Source of the DNA: Hygrocybe punicea
Taxonomy: Eukaryota; Basidiomycota; Agaricomycetes; Agaricales; Hygrophoraceae
Assembly (NCBI GenBank): GCA_963556145.1
Contig: OY744472.1
Location: 5,084,001 to 5,148,000 of the forward strand
Direction: 5' to 3'
Length of the DNA: 64,000 bases
Both the position numbers and the translations under genes were made by a program. The notes beneath the pieces are model-generated. The model was not told the DNA's origin, searched no databases, and saw only the letters and a program-made list of their open reading frames with translations. Position 1 is the stretch's first letter. Each line of letters begins with the position of its first letter. Positions 10,241 through 22,481 of the stretch are shown piece after piece.

Positions 10241-12290
10241 TAAGATGGTGAATTCTTCTCAGAGGTATTGCAAGACTGGAATCATTTTGTATGTGGTGAT
10301 ATATTAAAATCTATGCATGGTCACACTGTTAAGATTTGGCATTCCATTGGCAAGTAACTATCTTTCTTGTACCTGGAGTCTGTATAAATATGTACACATA
10401 TGTTGGCACTATTTGGCTGCACACCTGTGGGTTGAACAAAATACAAAATCTTGTTCATGTCTCAATTTTTCATCCTTACACTTATATTGAGCATTCGAAT
10501 TGGACAATAAGACAATAAGTGAGATAAGATAAACTTCCAAGACCTTGAGATAAGATTAGATAAAATTAATTCTAAGACCTTGAGATAACATCAGATAAAT
10601 TCCAAGAAGATTTAACATGAGACCATTATATAAGATAAGTGAATGAGAAAGACAATGGTTAAAAGGCAGAATTTTTTCCCCTCCTATTACTCAATAACAG
10701 ATATTCTAATATCATTGGTTACCAATGAATACCAGAATTACTGGTCAAGACATTGTTGGCAACTGATGCTACATTGACATCAATATGCTTGATGTGATGT
10801 ATTTTCATCTAGGTAACCATAAATTATCTGAGTTGACCTGGCTGTCATCATAGTGATACTGGATGTTACTTATGATGTATCAGATCAGGTCTTATAAGAC
10901 TTTCTCATTTCATGTTCAATTTCCTGATGCGGCCCGAGTCCTACCCCACCAGCCAAATGCGGCTCGATACTGATACTGACTAAGCAATGACTAAGCAACT
11001 CATGTGCTGCTTTTGGTGATGCAGGCCTTGTTTTCACTGTTTTGCTGCAATGCCCAACCAAATAAATACCAGAAAAATTGTAGGACACTGTTGACATGTT
11101 ACACTACAAATGCTACTGCAATTTCAAGGCTTTTTATGTACAAATAGAGTCAATATCAATTAAATTTTATAAATTTGTTGAAATCTGCACTTTCTTTGGC
11201 ACTAGAGCTTTGTGAATTGTTATTCTGCTTATTCCTTATTCATGTTGTAAAATGACTCATTGCAGGTACACATTAAATTCTCAGTACTTTATTTATTAAT
11301 AATGGAAGAAAAATGATGTTTCTGGTCATTTGGAAAAAAATGCTACACCAAAATATGCTTTCTTAACTTACCTGTCTCCAAATTAACCATTTATCACTCT
11401 TATTTACCTTCCATTATAGCTGCTGTATTCTAATGTCTGTATCCTGCCTTGCCAGCACCATGAATGATTTAAAGCAGAATACCAAGCATTTCCAGTGTAT
11501 TGTATTTGATTTTTCTTGAGCAGAGACGTAGTCTAATCTCTTTGGAGTATAGATGTGAATTGTAGTATAGGACCTAGAGAAAACATCAAATATTTTAAAA
11601 ATATGAAATGTAAAGCTGCATACTGCAGCTTGCTCAGTAACTTGTACAATGTAGGATGTTGACTATATCTTTACAATAATGGCATATGAAATTCTCGAAA
11701 AATCCCTCATGTTTTCTATTAGCCTCACACTACTACCTGTACTCTAGAGGGATTTTATTTAGAACAAATCAGGTGCCAAAAATTCTTTGTCAAACCAAAC
11801 AGCATAAGGTTTTCAGCAATTCATGGATTTGGTAAATTTGTCTTCATATACTACTCAATAAATTTCCAGGACTTTCCACATATCTCTCCACATGATGTAC
11901 AACAAGTCCTCCTGCAAAGGTAAAGCATTTTGAGTTTAACTGGACTTAGTATTAATTTACTGACAATATTTTATGAATATTCAACCATTATTCTAATTTA
12001 GCTTGAAATCCTTAGCCTTTGCAGGCAAAGTTGTAGCAGGATATGTGGAGAACCTCTTACAATTTTATAGGAATTTATTTAGTTGGACAGGGTGCAAAGT
12101 CTGAACCCCCAGGTAAAAGCAATTATTTTTTACTTATTATTTTTTAATTATTTTTTTTCTGCAACACACACCAGTATTGGGCCAAAAATGCCATGCCGCA
12201 TCAGCGGTGTTGTTGTTGTTGTTGTTGATGTTGTGGTTGTAGTTGGGAACTTGGGATCAGGATATTGATGGCATTTTTTAAATATTAAAA
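10241..12290. other. AT-rich transposon-derived spacer without genes
   Basis: No coding-like frame is present. About 10500-10640 repeats GATAAGAT and CCTTGAGATAA motifs. The part from about 10950 to 11660 is a diverged, inverted relative of the element at 42243-43845 (next entry). The rest is AT-rich with short low-complexity runs. Confidence 0.5.
10950..11660 (-). repeat. Partial inverted copy of the 42243-43845 element
   Basis: The text from GGCTCGATACTGATACTGAC through the CTTTTGGTGATGCAGGC, GGGTATTGCA-like and TAGGACCTAGAGAAAACAT blocks reappears as reverse complement in 43200-43840 in the same order. Similarity fades after about 11660, so only one end of the element is recognisable here. 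The copy has diverged clearly and contains no ORF. Confidence 0.7.
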
Positions 12291-12831
12291 GGGGACCTCA
12301 AGTTCGCCTAGTGGTTCCCTACCAGGAATCCTGCTGCAGTTCCTCAGAACCAAATTGCAGGACTTCTAAATATCATAGGCATTACTCACTGTAATTATTA
12401 TTGTTGCTCGAAAACCTGTTTGTTAGGTCTATATTTGGCAATTTTGTTTTATCAACTTTCATGCACAACTCACCCAGGAAACGCTTTGCTCCCAGGCAGA
12501 GCCAACATTCAAAGGCCAATACTTCCACCTCCTGCCCTGCCCCACCTTCAACCCATCCCAGCTTGCCCCCACCTGCAAAATATGACCGACTTGTCCAAAA
12601 CCAAAACCTTTTGGGATGGCAACCACTCGTGACGAACCAATAGGCTAGTAACCTGGCACGAAGACAACCCCTTTGATCATATCAAGCTGTTTTCAGACTC
12701 TTCTCAAGATGCAAAGGTGATGAATCACAAGAAGATCATAGGAAAAGAGTCGAAGATGTACATCTACACCAAAATTGCCCATGCGGTGTTTTCTGCTGAT
12801 GACAACCCTCAAATTCGTACTGGCTATACTC

Positions 12832-14758
12832 TAGTGCTGCCAAAGTTTGGTTCAGAACTGATCCAAACCCGGTTCGAACTCCAAACCCAACCGGAAGTTC
12901 GGTTCAGTCCAGTACCTTGGGCTGAACTGAACCCCAGGTCCAGTTTGGGGTTCAGGCAACCCCTGGGTTGTCTAAATGGTTCATGAGCAGTTCAGAACCA
13001 CCAAACCCATGTCCACAGGTATGTATTTTGTGCTCCAAATGAAAGTTTTACTCACATGCTGATTCAGCAAATTTCCATTTTAGTCATTCTCAGCCACCAA
13101 CAACCACTACTGAAAAGCCTCGAACGCAAGTGTTTGAGGCTTTTCAGTAACTTCTACTTTCATTATCATTTCTAACTAGACTGTCCACGGGTCAGTCCAA
13201 TCTGGCCCTCACCTGATTTTGCTGGCCCTGGCCCTGGACAACCTCAGCTGGCCCCGGCCCTGGGTCATAAGGGCCAGGTCAGGGCCAGGCCGGGTCAGGG
13301 TTGGCCCTGGTCAGCCCTGGCCCTCTATCTCAAAGATTTGTCCATACATGCTCTTCATTCGCAGTATTCTAATCCACATAACAGTATTCTAATCCACATA
13401 GTCATCATTAAAGTCAAAATCCCCAACATATTTCTTCATGATCTTTCCTTCCACATCAGGCAATTTATCCGTGTATGCAGCATGTAGCTTGCAGTCCTCT
13501 GAATTTGAATTCCTTCATTGGCATTATTGAGGGTCATAGTATAAGTGCTCAGCAATATGGGTTCAGGGTGTATTTATAGCTAGATAGTCATGAGCCATTT
13601 TGGTAGCCTTTTATACCATGGAGTTATGAACCTGTGGGGGATCCCAAGGCTAAAAGGATCTCCAACTATGGGAACAAATTTTTCAAGCCTGGTGTCTTTG
13701 GAAATGCTAAAGCATGCATGGTTAGAGTAAGCTAAATGACATACATGTACCTCTGACATTTAAGAGGGCCGGGCCAGGGCCAGCTGTTTACTGACTTGGC
13801 CCTTGGCCCTCAATTGGAGGGCCAGGCCGGGGTCGACCCTAGGGCCAGAGGCTCATGGCCCTGCCCATGGACAGTCTATTTGTAACTCATTCACTAATAC
13901 TTTTGTAGGCACTCCTACCAACCATCACCAAGTCGGCAGCCACCAGTGCCACCACAACGATGGATGACAATGACAACAACGACAATGCATGATGCAACCA
14001 CCAGCACCAGCATCAGAGGTGGCAGCAGCGGCAGCACCAGCACCAGCACCAACACCAACACTACCACCACCATAGCAGTCAATGAACCATGCCCAAATGA
14101 GAGAAAGAGAGTGGCGGGGAAGGTGCACCCAACCCCGCTGCCCTTCATAAGTAATTTATTAACAATGAAGTCAGCTAATAGTACTATCCACACCAGCCCA
14201 ACAACGACCACACCCACACCCACACCCATGCCCTCGCCCTCGCCCATACCCACACCCACGCTCATGCCAATGCCCCCACAGCAATGGCAATGACAACAGC
14301 AACAGCAACAGCAACGCGATGGCAATAGGTGTGCGACCACCAGCGCAAGGCAGGACCAGGACCCCACCCCCAGTGAACACCTCGCGACCATGCAGCCCAG
14401 CGTCAATTGATGTCGGGGCTATGTTCGTGAGGTTACAGGGGGGTGGGTGCCTCACCAACACAAGGCGATACCCACAGATACAGATAAATTAAAAGATTTA
14501 CCATAAGATAATGAGTTTCCTAGATAGATCAGATAGGTACAATAATATATTATGAATTTTTTGTGTAAAATGCGTGATAATACTAAATTGAGTGTCCGAA
14601 CCATTCATGAACCTGGTTCGGGCCCTGAAAAAAAAATCTGAATGGTTCAGGGCAGTTCAGGTTTAGTTCACGTGAAATCCTGAACTGAACTTCAGGTTCA
14701 GTTCAGGGTTCAGCCAAAATGGGTCTGAACTGGACTGAACTGAACTTTGGCAGCACTA
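12832..14758. mobile_element. Non-autonomous hAT-like element, GGTTCAG subterminal motif
   Basis: Exact 8-bp target duplication CTATACTC at 12824-12831 and 14759-14766. Terminal inverted repeats are TAGTGCTGCCAAAGTT and its complement. Within about 170 bases of both ends the motif GGTTCAG/CTGAACC is reiterated many times in both orientations. The core (about 13900-14330) is ACC/CAG/CCCACA triplet-type low complexity with no transposase. It is interrupted by the element at 13177-13878. The 8-bp duplication and TAGTG end fit the hAT superfamily; no encoded enzyme is present to prove it. Confidence 0.88.
13177..13878. mobile_element. Nested hAT-like element, GGCCCTGG subterminal motif
   Basis: Terminal inverted repeats TAGACTGTCCA and complement, flanked by TTTCTAAC on the left and TTTGTAAC on the right (7 of 8 bases match). 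Both ends are packed with GGCCCTGG/CCAGGGCC in both orientations; the middle is unique AT-rich sequence without an ORF. A fragment with the same motif lies near 56650-56745, so the family has at least two members here. Confidence 0.8.
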
Positions 14759-14884
14759 CTATACTCAGAATGTGGAGATATTTACCTGAGAAGTTGAGAA
14801 CCATTTACAAATGTTAGTGTTTCCCTTATCACCCATCATCACTGACTTGATTGTTTGGCAGACTCAAGAGCAAGTATCATGAGT

Positions 14885-15565
14885 GGTGATGGTACAGTTC
14901 AGTTCAGAACCTGAACCAAACCTTAGGTTCAGTTCAAGGTTCAGTCAAGGAGGGAATCTTGTGAACCTGAACCTAATCCTTCACATATTAGTCTAATTTC
15001 TGCTGAGTAGAGACTTTGTTTTGGTCCAACTATTTACTGACTTGAAATTTCAGCACTATTAATAACAGAATCTAGATTAGTTAGAGTTTATACGGTTGCT
15101 CTGTAACAGGAATATCTGTATATTTTAAAATGTAAAGTTGAAGTTCAGCCTAGGATGCCATGTTGTCTGATTCAGTTATACTGATTGCAAGGTCTTTCCT
15201 TCCTGTTAAAATACTGCAAACATTTGCAATGACCATCTGAACAGTTGTCCAGGATATTTCATGCTTACTGTGTTTCAGACACATCTAACACGAGATTCTA
15301 TTGATTCATTCACAGTGAACATGGACACAGTACATGTAATTGAAGAGTCAAACCATTAGCACAACAACAATGAGTGGTAGGAAATAAAGGAAAAATTTGG
15401 ATTGAGAAAATTGATTAGCTAGTATACTTGTATTTTCACTGGTTCAGTTCAGGTTCAGCCTGGCCTGAACCTGAACTGAACCTATCTGAACCTGAACCAA
15501 AGGTTCAGTTCAAGGTTCAGTTTTTTTTGGCCTGAACCAAACTGAACTGAACCTTACCATCACTA
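14885..15565. mobile_element. hAT-like element, second GGTTCAG-motif member
   Basis: The ends TGGTGATGGTA and TACCATCACTA are inverted repeats with one mismatch, flanked by ATCATGAG and ATCGTGAG (7 of 8). Reiterated GGTTCAG/CTGAACC motifs occupy about 14895-14965 and 15440-15555. The end sequence differs from that of 12832-14758 although the internal motif is the same. The interior has no ORF. Confidence 0.75.
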
Positions 15566-16639
15566 ATCGTGAGGTTTGCCAAGGGTTAGGGAAAATGGGC
15601 ACTGGTTTACTGACAGTTGGTGATGGTGAGGTGGGCCCAGTGGAGTAGTGGGACCTGGATGGTCACATGCCAGGGTTCCCACAGTTGACTTAGTCAGTAG
15701 CCTTCCCAATGTAGTAGAGAGATCCCATCCTATCTAGTCCTTCCTCTCAAGTCCTGCATGAGCCCCTGGAGAGGTACCTCAGTACCTCTCCACTGGTTGA
15801 CATATCCTGCAAGTTTTTTGTTGTTTTTGCTGTTGGTTTTCTTTTTTAACCATAAATTAGAAAAAACCAGCATGGAATTCCCTTGGTATCAATGGCTGCA
15901 TGGGATTTGGGAATCTGTACCTAGCCACAACCCACAACCAGCTACATCTTAGGCTGGCCAAGATCTTGCTGCCCAAGCAACCAGCCTCCTTGACCCTGGC
16001 CATAGGTCATTACAAATGTCCCCTGGGACTTTGACAGGCCCAAGTGCTGTGCCTAATTTCCCACCCATGTCAATTGGCACCAATGACCTCCTGGATCCCA
16101 ATAGCCCCCCTGCACCTGACAACAACTTCATTCCTGGCATCATCGACCTAAACGACCTTCCACACCCAAGTGAACTTGGATTACCCTGGCTATTTGAAAA
16201 CACTGCCACTACTGCCGCTACCACCTCAACCACTACCACCAATCCCCCTCCTGACATCACTATCACAAATTCCCCTCCAAACACCACTACCCCTCCAAAC
16301 ACTGCTACTGGCTTTACGGCAGGGCACCGGCTGCCCCTGCCATGCTTCTTAAATATCAACCAGTCAAGTCCCTCCTCATGAAGCCAAAGTCAGTTAAGTC
16401 ACAGTGTCTTCGGGGAATCTGGTTCAGGGTCTGAGGCCAAGCAACTTGTTCTTTGAGCACAAGTATTAGCACTTCATGCACCAACAATTCAGTCACATCA
16501 TGCCATGTACAGCCCCTTTGATTCTGATATGTTTGCCCCTTCACCAACTACATGGGCCATGAGTGTAGAAGAAATTCAATTATTTTTTATCAAGGGTATG
16601 CTTTTATTTTAATATTATACATGTGCTGATTCAAGATAT

Positions 16640-16964
16640 TAGATTTGTGTACATTCAGAGCATTTCTCCGGTACTCCGAAGGGCTGATTTTCCTCTTTAT
16701 GGGATGACTTTCCAAATTCAAGATCAAAAGAAATTCAACTATGTCAATCTCTGGGTGCAGTGTTGCTTGATTCTGCACAATTTAATTATTTGGATTGAAG
16801 AGGACCTGGGGTTGAATGATACAACTGAATGGGCCAGAAATGACTTTGACTGTGAGGCTTATGCTGAGGGTGAGGACATAGAGGTGAAGAGGGGGAAGGG
16901 GAAGAGCCACCTGACCACAATTATCCTGACACTGTTGCAGGAAAAGAATTTTGTGAATACCTAA
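16640..16964 (+). pseudogene. PIF/Harbinger transposase, C-terminal fragment
   Basis: Recognisable blocks are VHSEHFSG (normally SEHAIG-type), a frameshift, then YGMTFQIQDQKKFNYVN and LWVQCCLILHNLII, the C-terminal signature of DDE_Tnp_4 transposases of this superfamily, ending in an acidic tail. At least one frameshift and one stop separate the blocks. It faces the opposite way from the N-terminal piece at 17465-18295. Confidence 0.6.
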
Positions 16965-17464
16965 CTATGTTTGCACAGCATATACAGAACTAGTTTACAA
17001 ACTATATCTTTGATTATTCACCACTCAGCTGAGCTGCAATCCCTATGGGAAGACAGGAAACAGCACAGATATTTATTATGATCATGGCAAAGAGCATGAT
17101 ACACAGAGGGGGGGAGGACAGGGCTATATAGGGAGGGAAGGGAAAGGGCTGTATGGTGAGAGGTATCAATAATAGCTACAGAAAGGAAATGGTCCACTAC
17201 TCATTGTTCTTCAGCTCAGACTCCTGCCAAAGGCCTGATAGCTCCAGCTGCCTGACCTTGAGTTTCTACAACTTGATCTCAAGCCTTGCAAGTTCAATCT
17301 TGAGGGTTAGGGAGTTCCGATCTTCCACGGCCTGGACACAGATCTTCTCTAGATCATGTTGATGGTCTGCCTCTTTCTCCACCTTCCTCTCCTCCATGCA
17401 ATGTTTCTTGGATGTGTCATGTTGATTCACTGCAGTTGAAAGATGTTGAACCAGTTCTAGGTGG

Positions 17465-18295
17465 TCATTGAAGTTGCTGGTTGGGTTTACTCATTTGTGA
17501 GATGGGCATGAGGAGATGGATGTGGGAGGGGTTCCCATCACCAGTCAAATAATGACCTTTCCACTCCTTGCAAGTCTTGCTCTCCACCCACTTCTTTGCC
17601 ATATTCTTACGCAGATAATGAGGATCCTCAGGATTCCACGATAGGGCATCATCATGATGGGCAGCAATTGCAATCATAACATGGTTAGTGCAATTGTAGA
17701 CTGTACCAACAGATACCCCTGCCCATTGTGCCACATCTTCAGTGGTTGTTGCATTCCCATAGTGGCCAGCACAATTCAGAAAAATTGCCAATTGGATTTC
17801 AACAGGGAATTGGTGGTCAGAGGCAAAAATGGGATGGTTTTCGATTAGTTCAACCAACCTGTCAAAAATAGGAGGATTCACACAGAGTTTTCATCAGAAA
17901 TGGCAAGGGTCATTAAGAGACCATTCATCAAGGAGATGAAGCTGGGGGGCATGGGAAACATGAGTACGAGTTCTGAGGATTCACACCTTTCTGACTTCAT
18001 CTTCAAGAGCTCCAATAGCATCAACCAGTTCTGTGAACAGGTAGTTGGAGAGTTGGTTGCTTATTTCTGAGTCTGAGCTGGGTATTTTCATAGAATCATT
18101 GGAAGGAATGTCTGAGGATGGAAAGGTGTCATCTGACATGTCTATATTGGTATCTGTCTCAGTATCAGAATCAAAATGGTCAGGCAAATCTTCAATCAGA
18201 TTCCCAACCAAGTCATAATATTTCCTCTGGATGAGGTCACATTTGACTTGATTCAGAGCCAGGAGCAGTTTTTGATGGTGGGATTTGCAAGGCAT
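17465..18295 (-). pseudogene. PIF/Harbinger transposase, N-terminal region
   Basis: The upstream frame (18295-17981) starts MPCKSHHQKLLLALNQ and has an acidic, Ser/Asp-rich segment; the downstream frame (17881-17465) has NPPIFDRLVELIENHPIF, the HYGNA and DVAQWAGVSVGTVYN helix-turn-helix-like block, and an EWVE/ACKEW-type segment leading towards the first catalytic Asp (YLTGDGN). This is the usual beginning of the DDE_Tnp_4 transposase. The catalytic core that should follow is missing. Confidence 0.65.
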
Positions 18296-18698
18296 GATGA
18301 CAGTGGTTCAAAGAAGTGTTCTGGCTGCTCTGACAAACAGCCATGTATTTATATGCATAGCCTGCTGTAACAGCCTTACATCAAGATCAGTGCTGTCACA
18401 AGATGTTGACACTCTCTCATGTATTGGGATAAGTTAGACTTAACAAAAAGTTAGGGATTATCTAATGCAACACTGGCAACATGGCATTGCATAACCCTGA
18501 GTAATGCTATATTTAGAAGTCCTGGCTCTCAAGAACCGCAGCAGGATTCCTGGTAGAGAACTACTGGGCAAACTTGAGGTCCCCTATTGGTGGTCATTCA
18601 CCTGCATGTGTAGTTAGATTCAAACACAAAAATAAAAGAAGACTTAGATGGACCCAGCTGCCAATTTTACAGTGTATTTCACAAAGGTAGGTGGCAGC

Positions 18699-19201
18699 TG
18701 TCATATTCATGCAACTCCAATGTACTCTGATGTACTCTGATGAACTCCGACGAACTCCTGCCATCTCCACTCCAGACTTTTCCATTTCATTCCTATCTTA
18801 TCTTCTTTTGCACTCCTATCTGTCTCCTCCCTTTTGTTCACTTGTCACTGTATGTAGCAACCTTTTGTCTCTTTTATCTTTCTCCTAACTCCAGTACTCC
18901 TGCCAGAGTTCCTATTATCTTTTCATCACCAAGGACATAACAATTAGTTTACTAGTATATAAGCTAGAACTACTATGTCCTGTATCCTTGTTCTGAAAAT
19001 CGACTTGAGTACCCTGCATCTTCTTCGCTCTCAAACTTAAGGCTTTGCCTTAAGCTCACTATCTCCATCTTTAGTCCGGACCTCCAGACTAACTCCGCTC
19101 CACTTTGTGCCTACTCAGTACAGCTTAAGGAAGTAGTTAACCTACTTCAAGAGTTCACACCTCTGATCCTCTGACAAACTCCACTCTGTCAGCCCATGAC
19201 A
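18699..19201 (+). repeat. Probable solo LTR
   Basis: The segment begins TGTCAT and ends ATGACA, carries a TATATAAG box near 18955, and shows the CT-rich, ORF-free look of a retrotransposon LTR of about 500 bases. It ends exactly where the next element begins. A clean 5-bp duplication could not be found (left flank GCAGC), so it stays tentative. Confidence 0.5.
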
Positions 19202-19365
19202 TGACTTATCCCGTGTCTGACCGGGCAACTAAGGTTGACAATGTTATGTTTGAGATGGGCCAGCCGATCTGGGCCAAGAAAAGCTTATTGTTGGGTACTT
19301 GATGGGGCAACTCAGGAATGTCATAGTTATGGTGTTAGATGGGTGGGCTGAGGTTTGAGCCAGAA

Positions 19366-19775
19366 TATTGTTACCCATGTGAGACCGTTGGGCCAATGTT
19401 CTATGGGGGTATTGTTACCCATGTCAGACCGTTGGGCTGATGTTCTTTGGGGGCATTGTGACCTGTCTCAGACTGTTGGGCCGATGTTCTTCAGGGGGAT
19501 TTGTGGCCCGTCTCAGATGGTTGGGCCGAATTTCGGTGGGGGTAACATTACACGTCTCAGACCATTGGGCCAAAGTTTGGTGGGGGTATTCTGGCCTGTC
19601 TCAGACTGTTGGGCTGAGGTTCTATGGGGGTATTGTTACCCGTCTCAGACCGTTGAGCCAAAGTTCGGTGGGGGTATTGTGACCCATGTCAGACCATTGG
19701 GCCAAAGTTCAGTGGGGGTATTCTGGCCCATCTCAGACCATTGGGCCGAGGTTCTGAGGGGGCATTGTTACTCAT
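19366..19775. repeat. 44-bp tandem array, left arm
   Basis: About nine imperfect copies of a 44-base unit with the core CAGACCGTTGGGCC and a run of G before the repeat boundary. The inverted counterpart is at 29003-29540. Open frames through it are repeat artefacts. Confidence 0.88.
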
Positions 19776-19795
19776 GTAATCCACTCCAGCCAATG

Positions 19796-20220
19796 AAATA
19801 TCATTCATACACTCCATTGCAGTTGGCATTGGCATTGGTGTTTGCATCAGCGTCGGTGTCCACTGCAGCATTGGCATTTGCATTGGCATCGGTGTTCCCA
19901 TTGGCATCGGTGGTCACATCAGCTTCAGTGCTCACATTGGCTGCGGTGCTCACATTGGCTTCGGTGCTCACATTGGTGTTTGCATCGGCATCAGTGTTCA
20001 CTGCAGCATCAGCGTTGGTGTTCACTGCAGCATCAGCATTTCAATCGGCATCAGTGTTTGCATCAGCATCGGTGTTTGCATCGGCGACAGTGTTCACTGC
20101 AGCATCAGCATTTGCATCGGCGTTGGTGTTCCCATCGGCATCAGTATTCACATCGGCATCAGTGTTCACATTGGCATTGGCATTTCCATTAGCATCAGTG
20201 TTCACATCGGCATCAGTAGG
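19796..20220. repeat. GCATCGGTGTTCACA-type minisatellite
   Basis: Degenerate 12-18-base units built from GCATCGGTGTT and CACATTGG steps fill this stretch. A related run (GTTGACATTGGC units) lies at 20870-20985. Both long open frames here are consequences of the repeat period. Confidence 0.75.
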
Positions 20221-20242
20221 TTCAACTGAAGAGCTAATGCCA

Positions 20243-20795
20243 ATGTTGATGCCGAAGTTTTTTTGGCATTTGTTTCTAACATGTAAAATACCGCCGAAAT
20301 GCTCATGGAACTGTTGCTAGACATAGAATACATCGTCTACTAACTATCTCTCAGCCAATGTAAGCCGGCCGGACCCATGGTTTCAATGCACAGTGAACAC
20401 CGAGGTTGATACCGATCTTTTTTGGCATTTGTTTGTAACATGTACAATACCGCCGGAATGCTCACGGAACTGTTGCTGGACATAGAATACATTGTCTACT
20501 AACTATCTCTCAGCCAATGGAAGCCAACCGGACCCATGGTTCAACTGCATAACTAACACTGAGGATGATGCCGAAGTTTTTTGGCATTTGTTTGTAACAT
20601 GTCAAATACCACTGAACTACATCTGAATATCTTGTTGGACATAGAGGCCATTGTTTACTAATTGTCTCTCAGCCATTGTAAGCTGGCCGGACCCATGGTT
20701 CAACTGCAAAACTAACACCGAGGTTGATGCCAATTTTTTTTGGCATTTGTTTGCAACATGTAAAATACCACCTGAATGCTCATGTAACTGTTGAT
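20243..20795. repeat. 159-bp tandem repeat, about 3.5 copies
   Basis: The landmark GGCATTTGTTTG recurs at 20265, 20424, 20583 and 20742, exactly 159 bases apart. Each unit contains AACATGTAAAATACC and AACTATCTCTCAGCCA. Non-coding. Confidence 0.9.
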
Positions 20796-21426
20796 ATTGG
20801 CATTGAGATCAACTGAAACAGTGTTTTACATATTTTTAACAGGAACATTGAGATCGATGTGGACCTTCATGTTGATCTCGGCGTTGACTTCGGCTTTGAC
20901 CTCGGCGTTGACATTGGCGTTGACATTGGCGTTGACATCGGTGCTGACCTTGGCATTGACCTTGGCATTGAACTCAATGTTTTCTCAGCCTACATATCCA
21001 ATAAATCACTAAAGTCATGAAGTTTGTACATCCGATTCCAATCCAAATTCCAGATCTGCTCCATTTGAGCACCACTGGAACCAGTTCTGGTTCCAGAAAG
21101 CCACACGCTACTCCAGAACCTGTTCCTCCTTCACTTCTCACTGAAATGACAGAATTGAGCATTTAAAATTGAACAAGTCATCATAGCGACAGAGCAATTT
21201 GTATTGCACTTGTATTTGAGTACACTAAGTACCAGTACAATATCACCAAATCGCAAAGTGTTGATACATACCATTAACTATGGTACTTCCCCAGAACTCA
21301 CAAACCCCCTACCCTCAACAGACACATTGGTAGGTCTTGTATTGGCTGGGATTGAGACATAAGAGCATTTGAATCACTGCAAATCATAAGACAAGCAAAA
21401 AAGGTATAGAATTTATTGACGTGGTA

Positions 21427-21736
21427 ACCAGGAAGATTAAAAATAATATCCTGGGGCCAGAGCATGGAGATAATGTCTGAGAACTGAAATTTAAATTGTC
21501 TATGTAATAGGTGCAAGTGTGGCCAAGATATGACAGTATGAGTGCTAGATTCAACACGGAATAGTCCAAAGTCACTTGACTGCTTGTTTCAGAAACTCAC
21601 AATTCCATGCCAGATCTAACACTTATACCGCATATCTTGGCCACGCTTGCACCTATTACATAGACAATTTAAATTTCAGTTCTCAGACATTATCTCCATG
21701 CTCTGGCCCCAGGATATTATTTTTAATCTTCCTGGT
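21427..21736. repeat. Inverted repeat, arms about 105 bp
   Basis: 21427-21531 is repeated as reverse complement at 21631-21736 with very few changes, separated by about 100 bases. The identical peptide read from both arms reflects this. It ends next to the insertion site of the following element. Confidence 0.85.
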
Positions 21737-22113
21737 CTGAGACATGTAACATTACCCCCACCGAACTTCGGCCCAACAGTCTTAAGGTTGACCACGGGTA
21801 CGGGTTTACCCACGGTATTTAGGTCACAGGTGCCGCGGGTACGGGTACGGTTGCCAAATTTGGCACCCGCACCCGTGACACCGCGGTTTTCGAGGGGTTG
21901 GTGACAACAACAGGGCTACGTGCCCTCAGGTATGTTTCTTTTATGATGATTAACATTAAACTGACTATATTTTCTTAGATAACCATACTACCACAACAAA
22001 GGACCACGCAAACGCGAATTCAAAACCCAGCACCCATGCAAGAAGACAACGCATCTAATCGCATCCCAGACCGCAATCCCACAACGCTGGCACCAACGCA
22101 CAGCCAATCAGCA

Positions 22114-22481
22114 TAGTGTTGCCACAGCTATAGCCGATGTTTTTTGAAAAATTGCCTTTTTAGGCTAGTAAAATTAGCTAAAATTATGAAAATATTTGAG
22201 GCGGGCGAAGCCAAAAGCTGAGGGGTCACTTAAGGGTGCTAAGAATTTGGTGCTCAATCTTCAGAGTTATTCAACCATAGCTGTTGGACAGTAGCTGACT
22301 AGACTCAACAGCTATGGTTGAATAACTCTGAAGATTGAGCACCAAATTCTTAGCACCCTTAAGTGACCCCTCAGCTTTTGGCTTCGCCCATCTCCTCAAA
22401 TATTTTCATAATTTTAGCTAATTTTACTAGCCTAAAAAGGCAATTTTTCAAAAAACATCGGCTATAGCCGTGGCAACACTA
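22114..22481. mobile_element. Fold-back MITE, 368 bp
   Basis: Exact duplication AATCAGCA at 22106-22113 and 22482-22489. The element is almost one palindrome: arms of about 170 bases with few mismatches around a spacer of about 20 bases (near 22291-22310). The ends TAGTGTTGCCAC match the terminal sequence TAGTGTTGCCG of the element at 22693, so both may be served by the same transposase. Confidence 0.93.

Larger units (their letters stand above)
12291..18584. mobile_element. PIF/Harbinger-like DNA transposon relic with long terminal inverted repeats
   Basis: The left end begins GGGGACCTCAAGTTCGCC and the right end is its reverse complement (…GGCAAACTTGAGGTCCCC); the inverted repeats extend about 75-80 bases with scattered mismatches. 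Inside lie pieces of a Harbinger-type transposase (16640-16964 on +, 17465-18295 on -). The 6.3 kb length is inflated by later insertions at 12832-14758 and 14885-15565. I could not find the expected 3-bp duplication. The two transposase pieces point in opposite directions, so the interior has been rearranged. ORF-like text at 16016-16381 (Thr/Pro-rich) is not assignable. Confidence 0.65.

Noticed and set aside
12860..12900. GGTTCGAACTCC resembling a tRNA B box
   Set aside because: There is no A box or cloverleaf around it; it belongs to the GGTTCAG subterminal array.
13915..14461. Overlapping Gly/Val- and Thr-rich ORFs
   Set aside because: They lie in the low-complexity core of the element at 12832-14758 and owe their length to the triplet period.
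19366..19775. Possible CRISPR or coding repeat protein
   Set aside because: The 44-bp units have no spacers, the period is not a multiple of three, and the inverted copy at the other end shows it is a transposon terminus.
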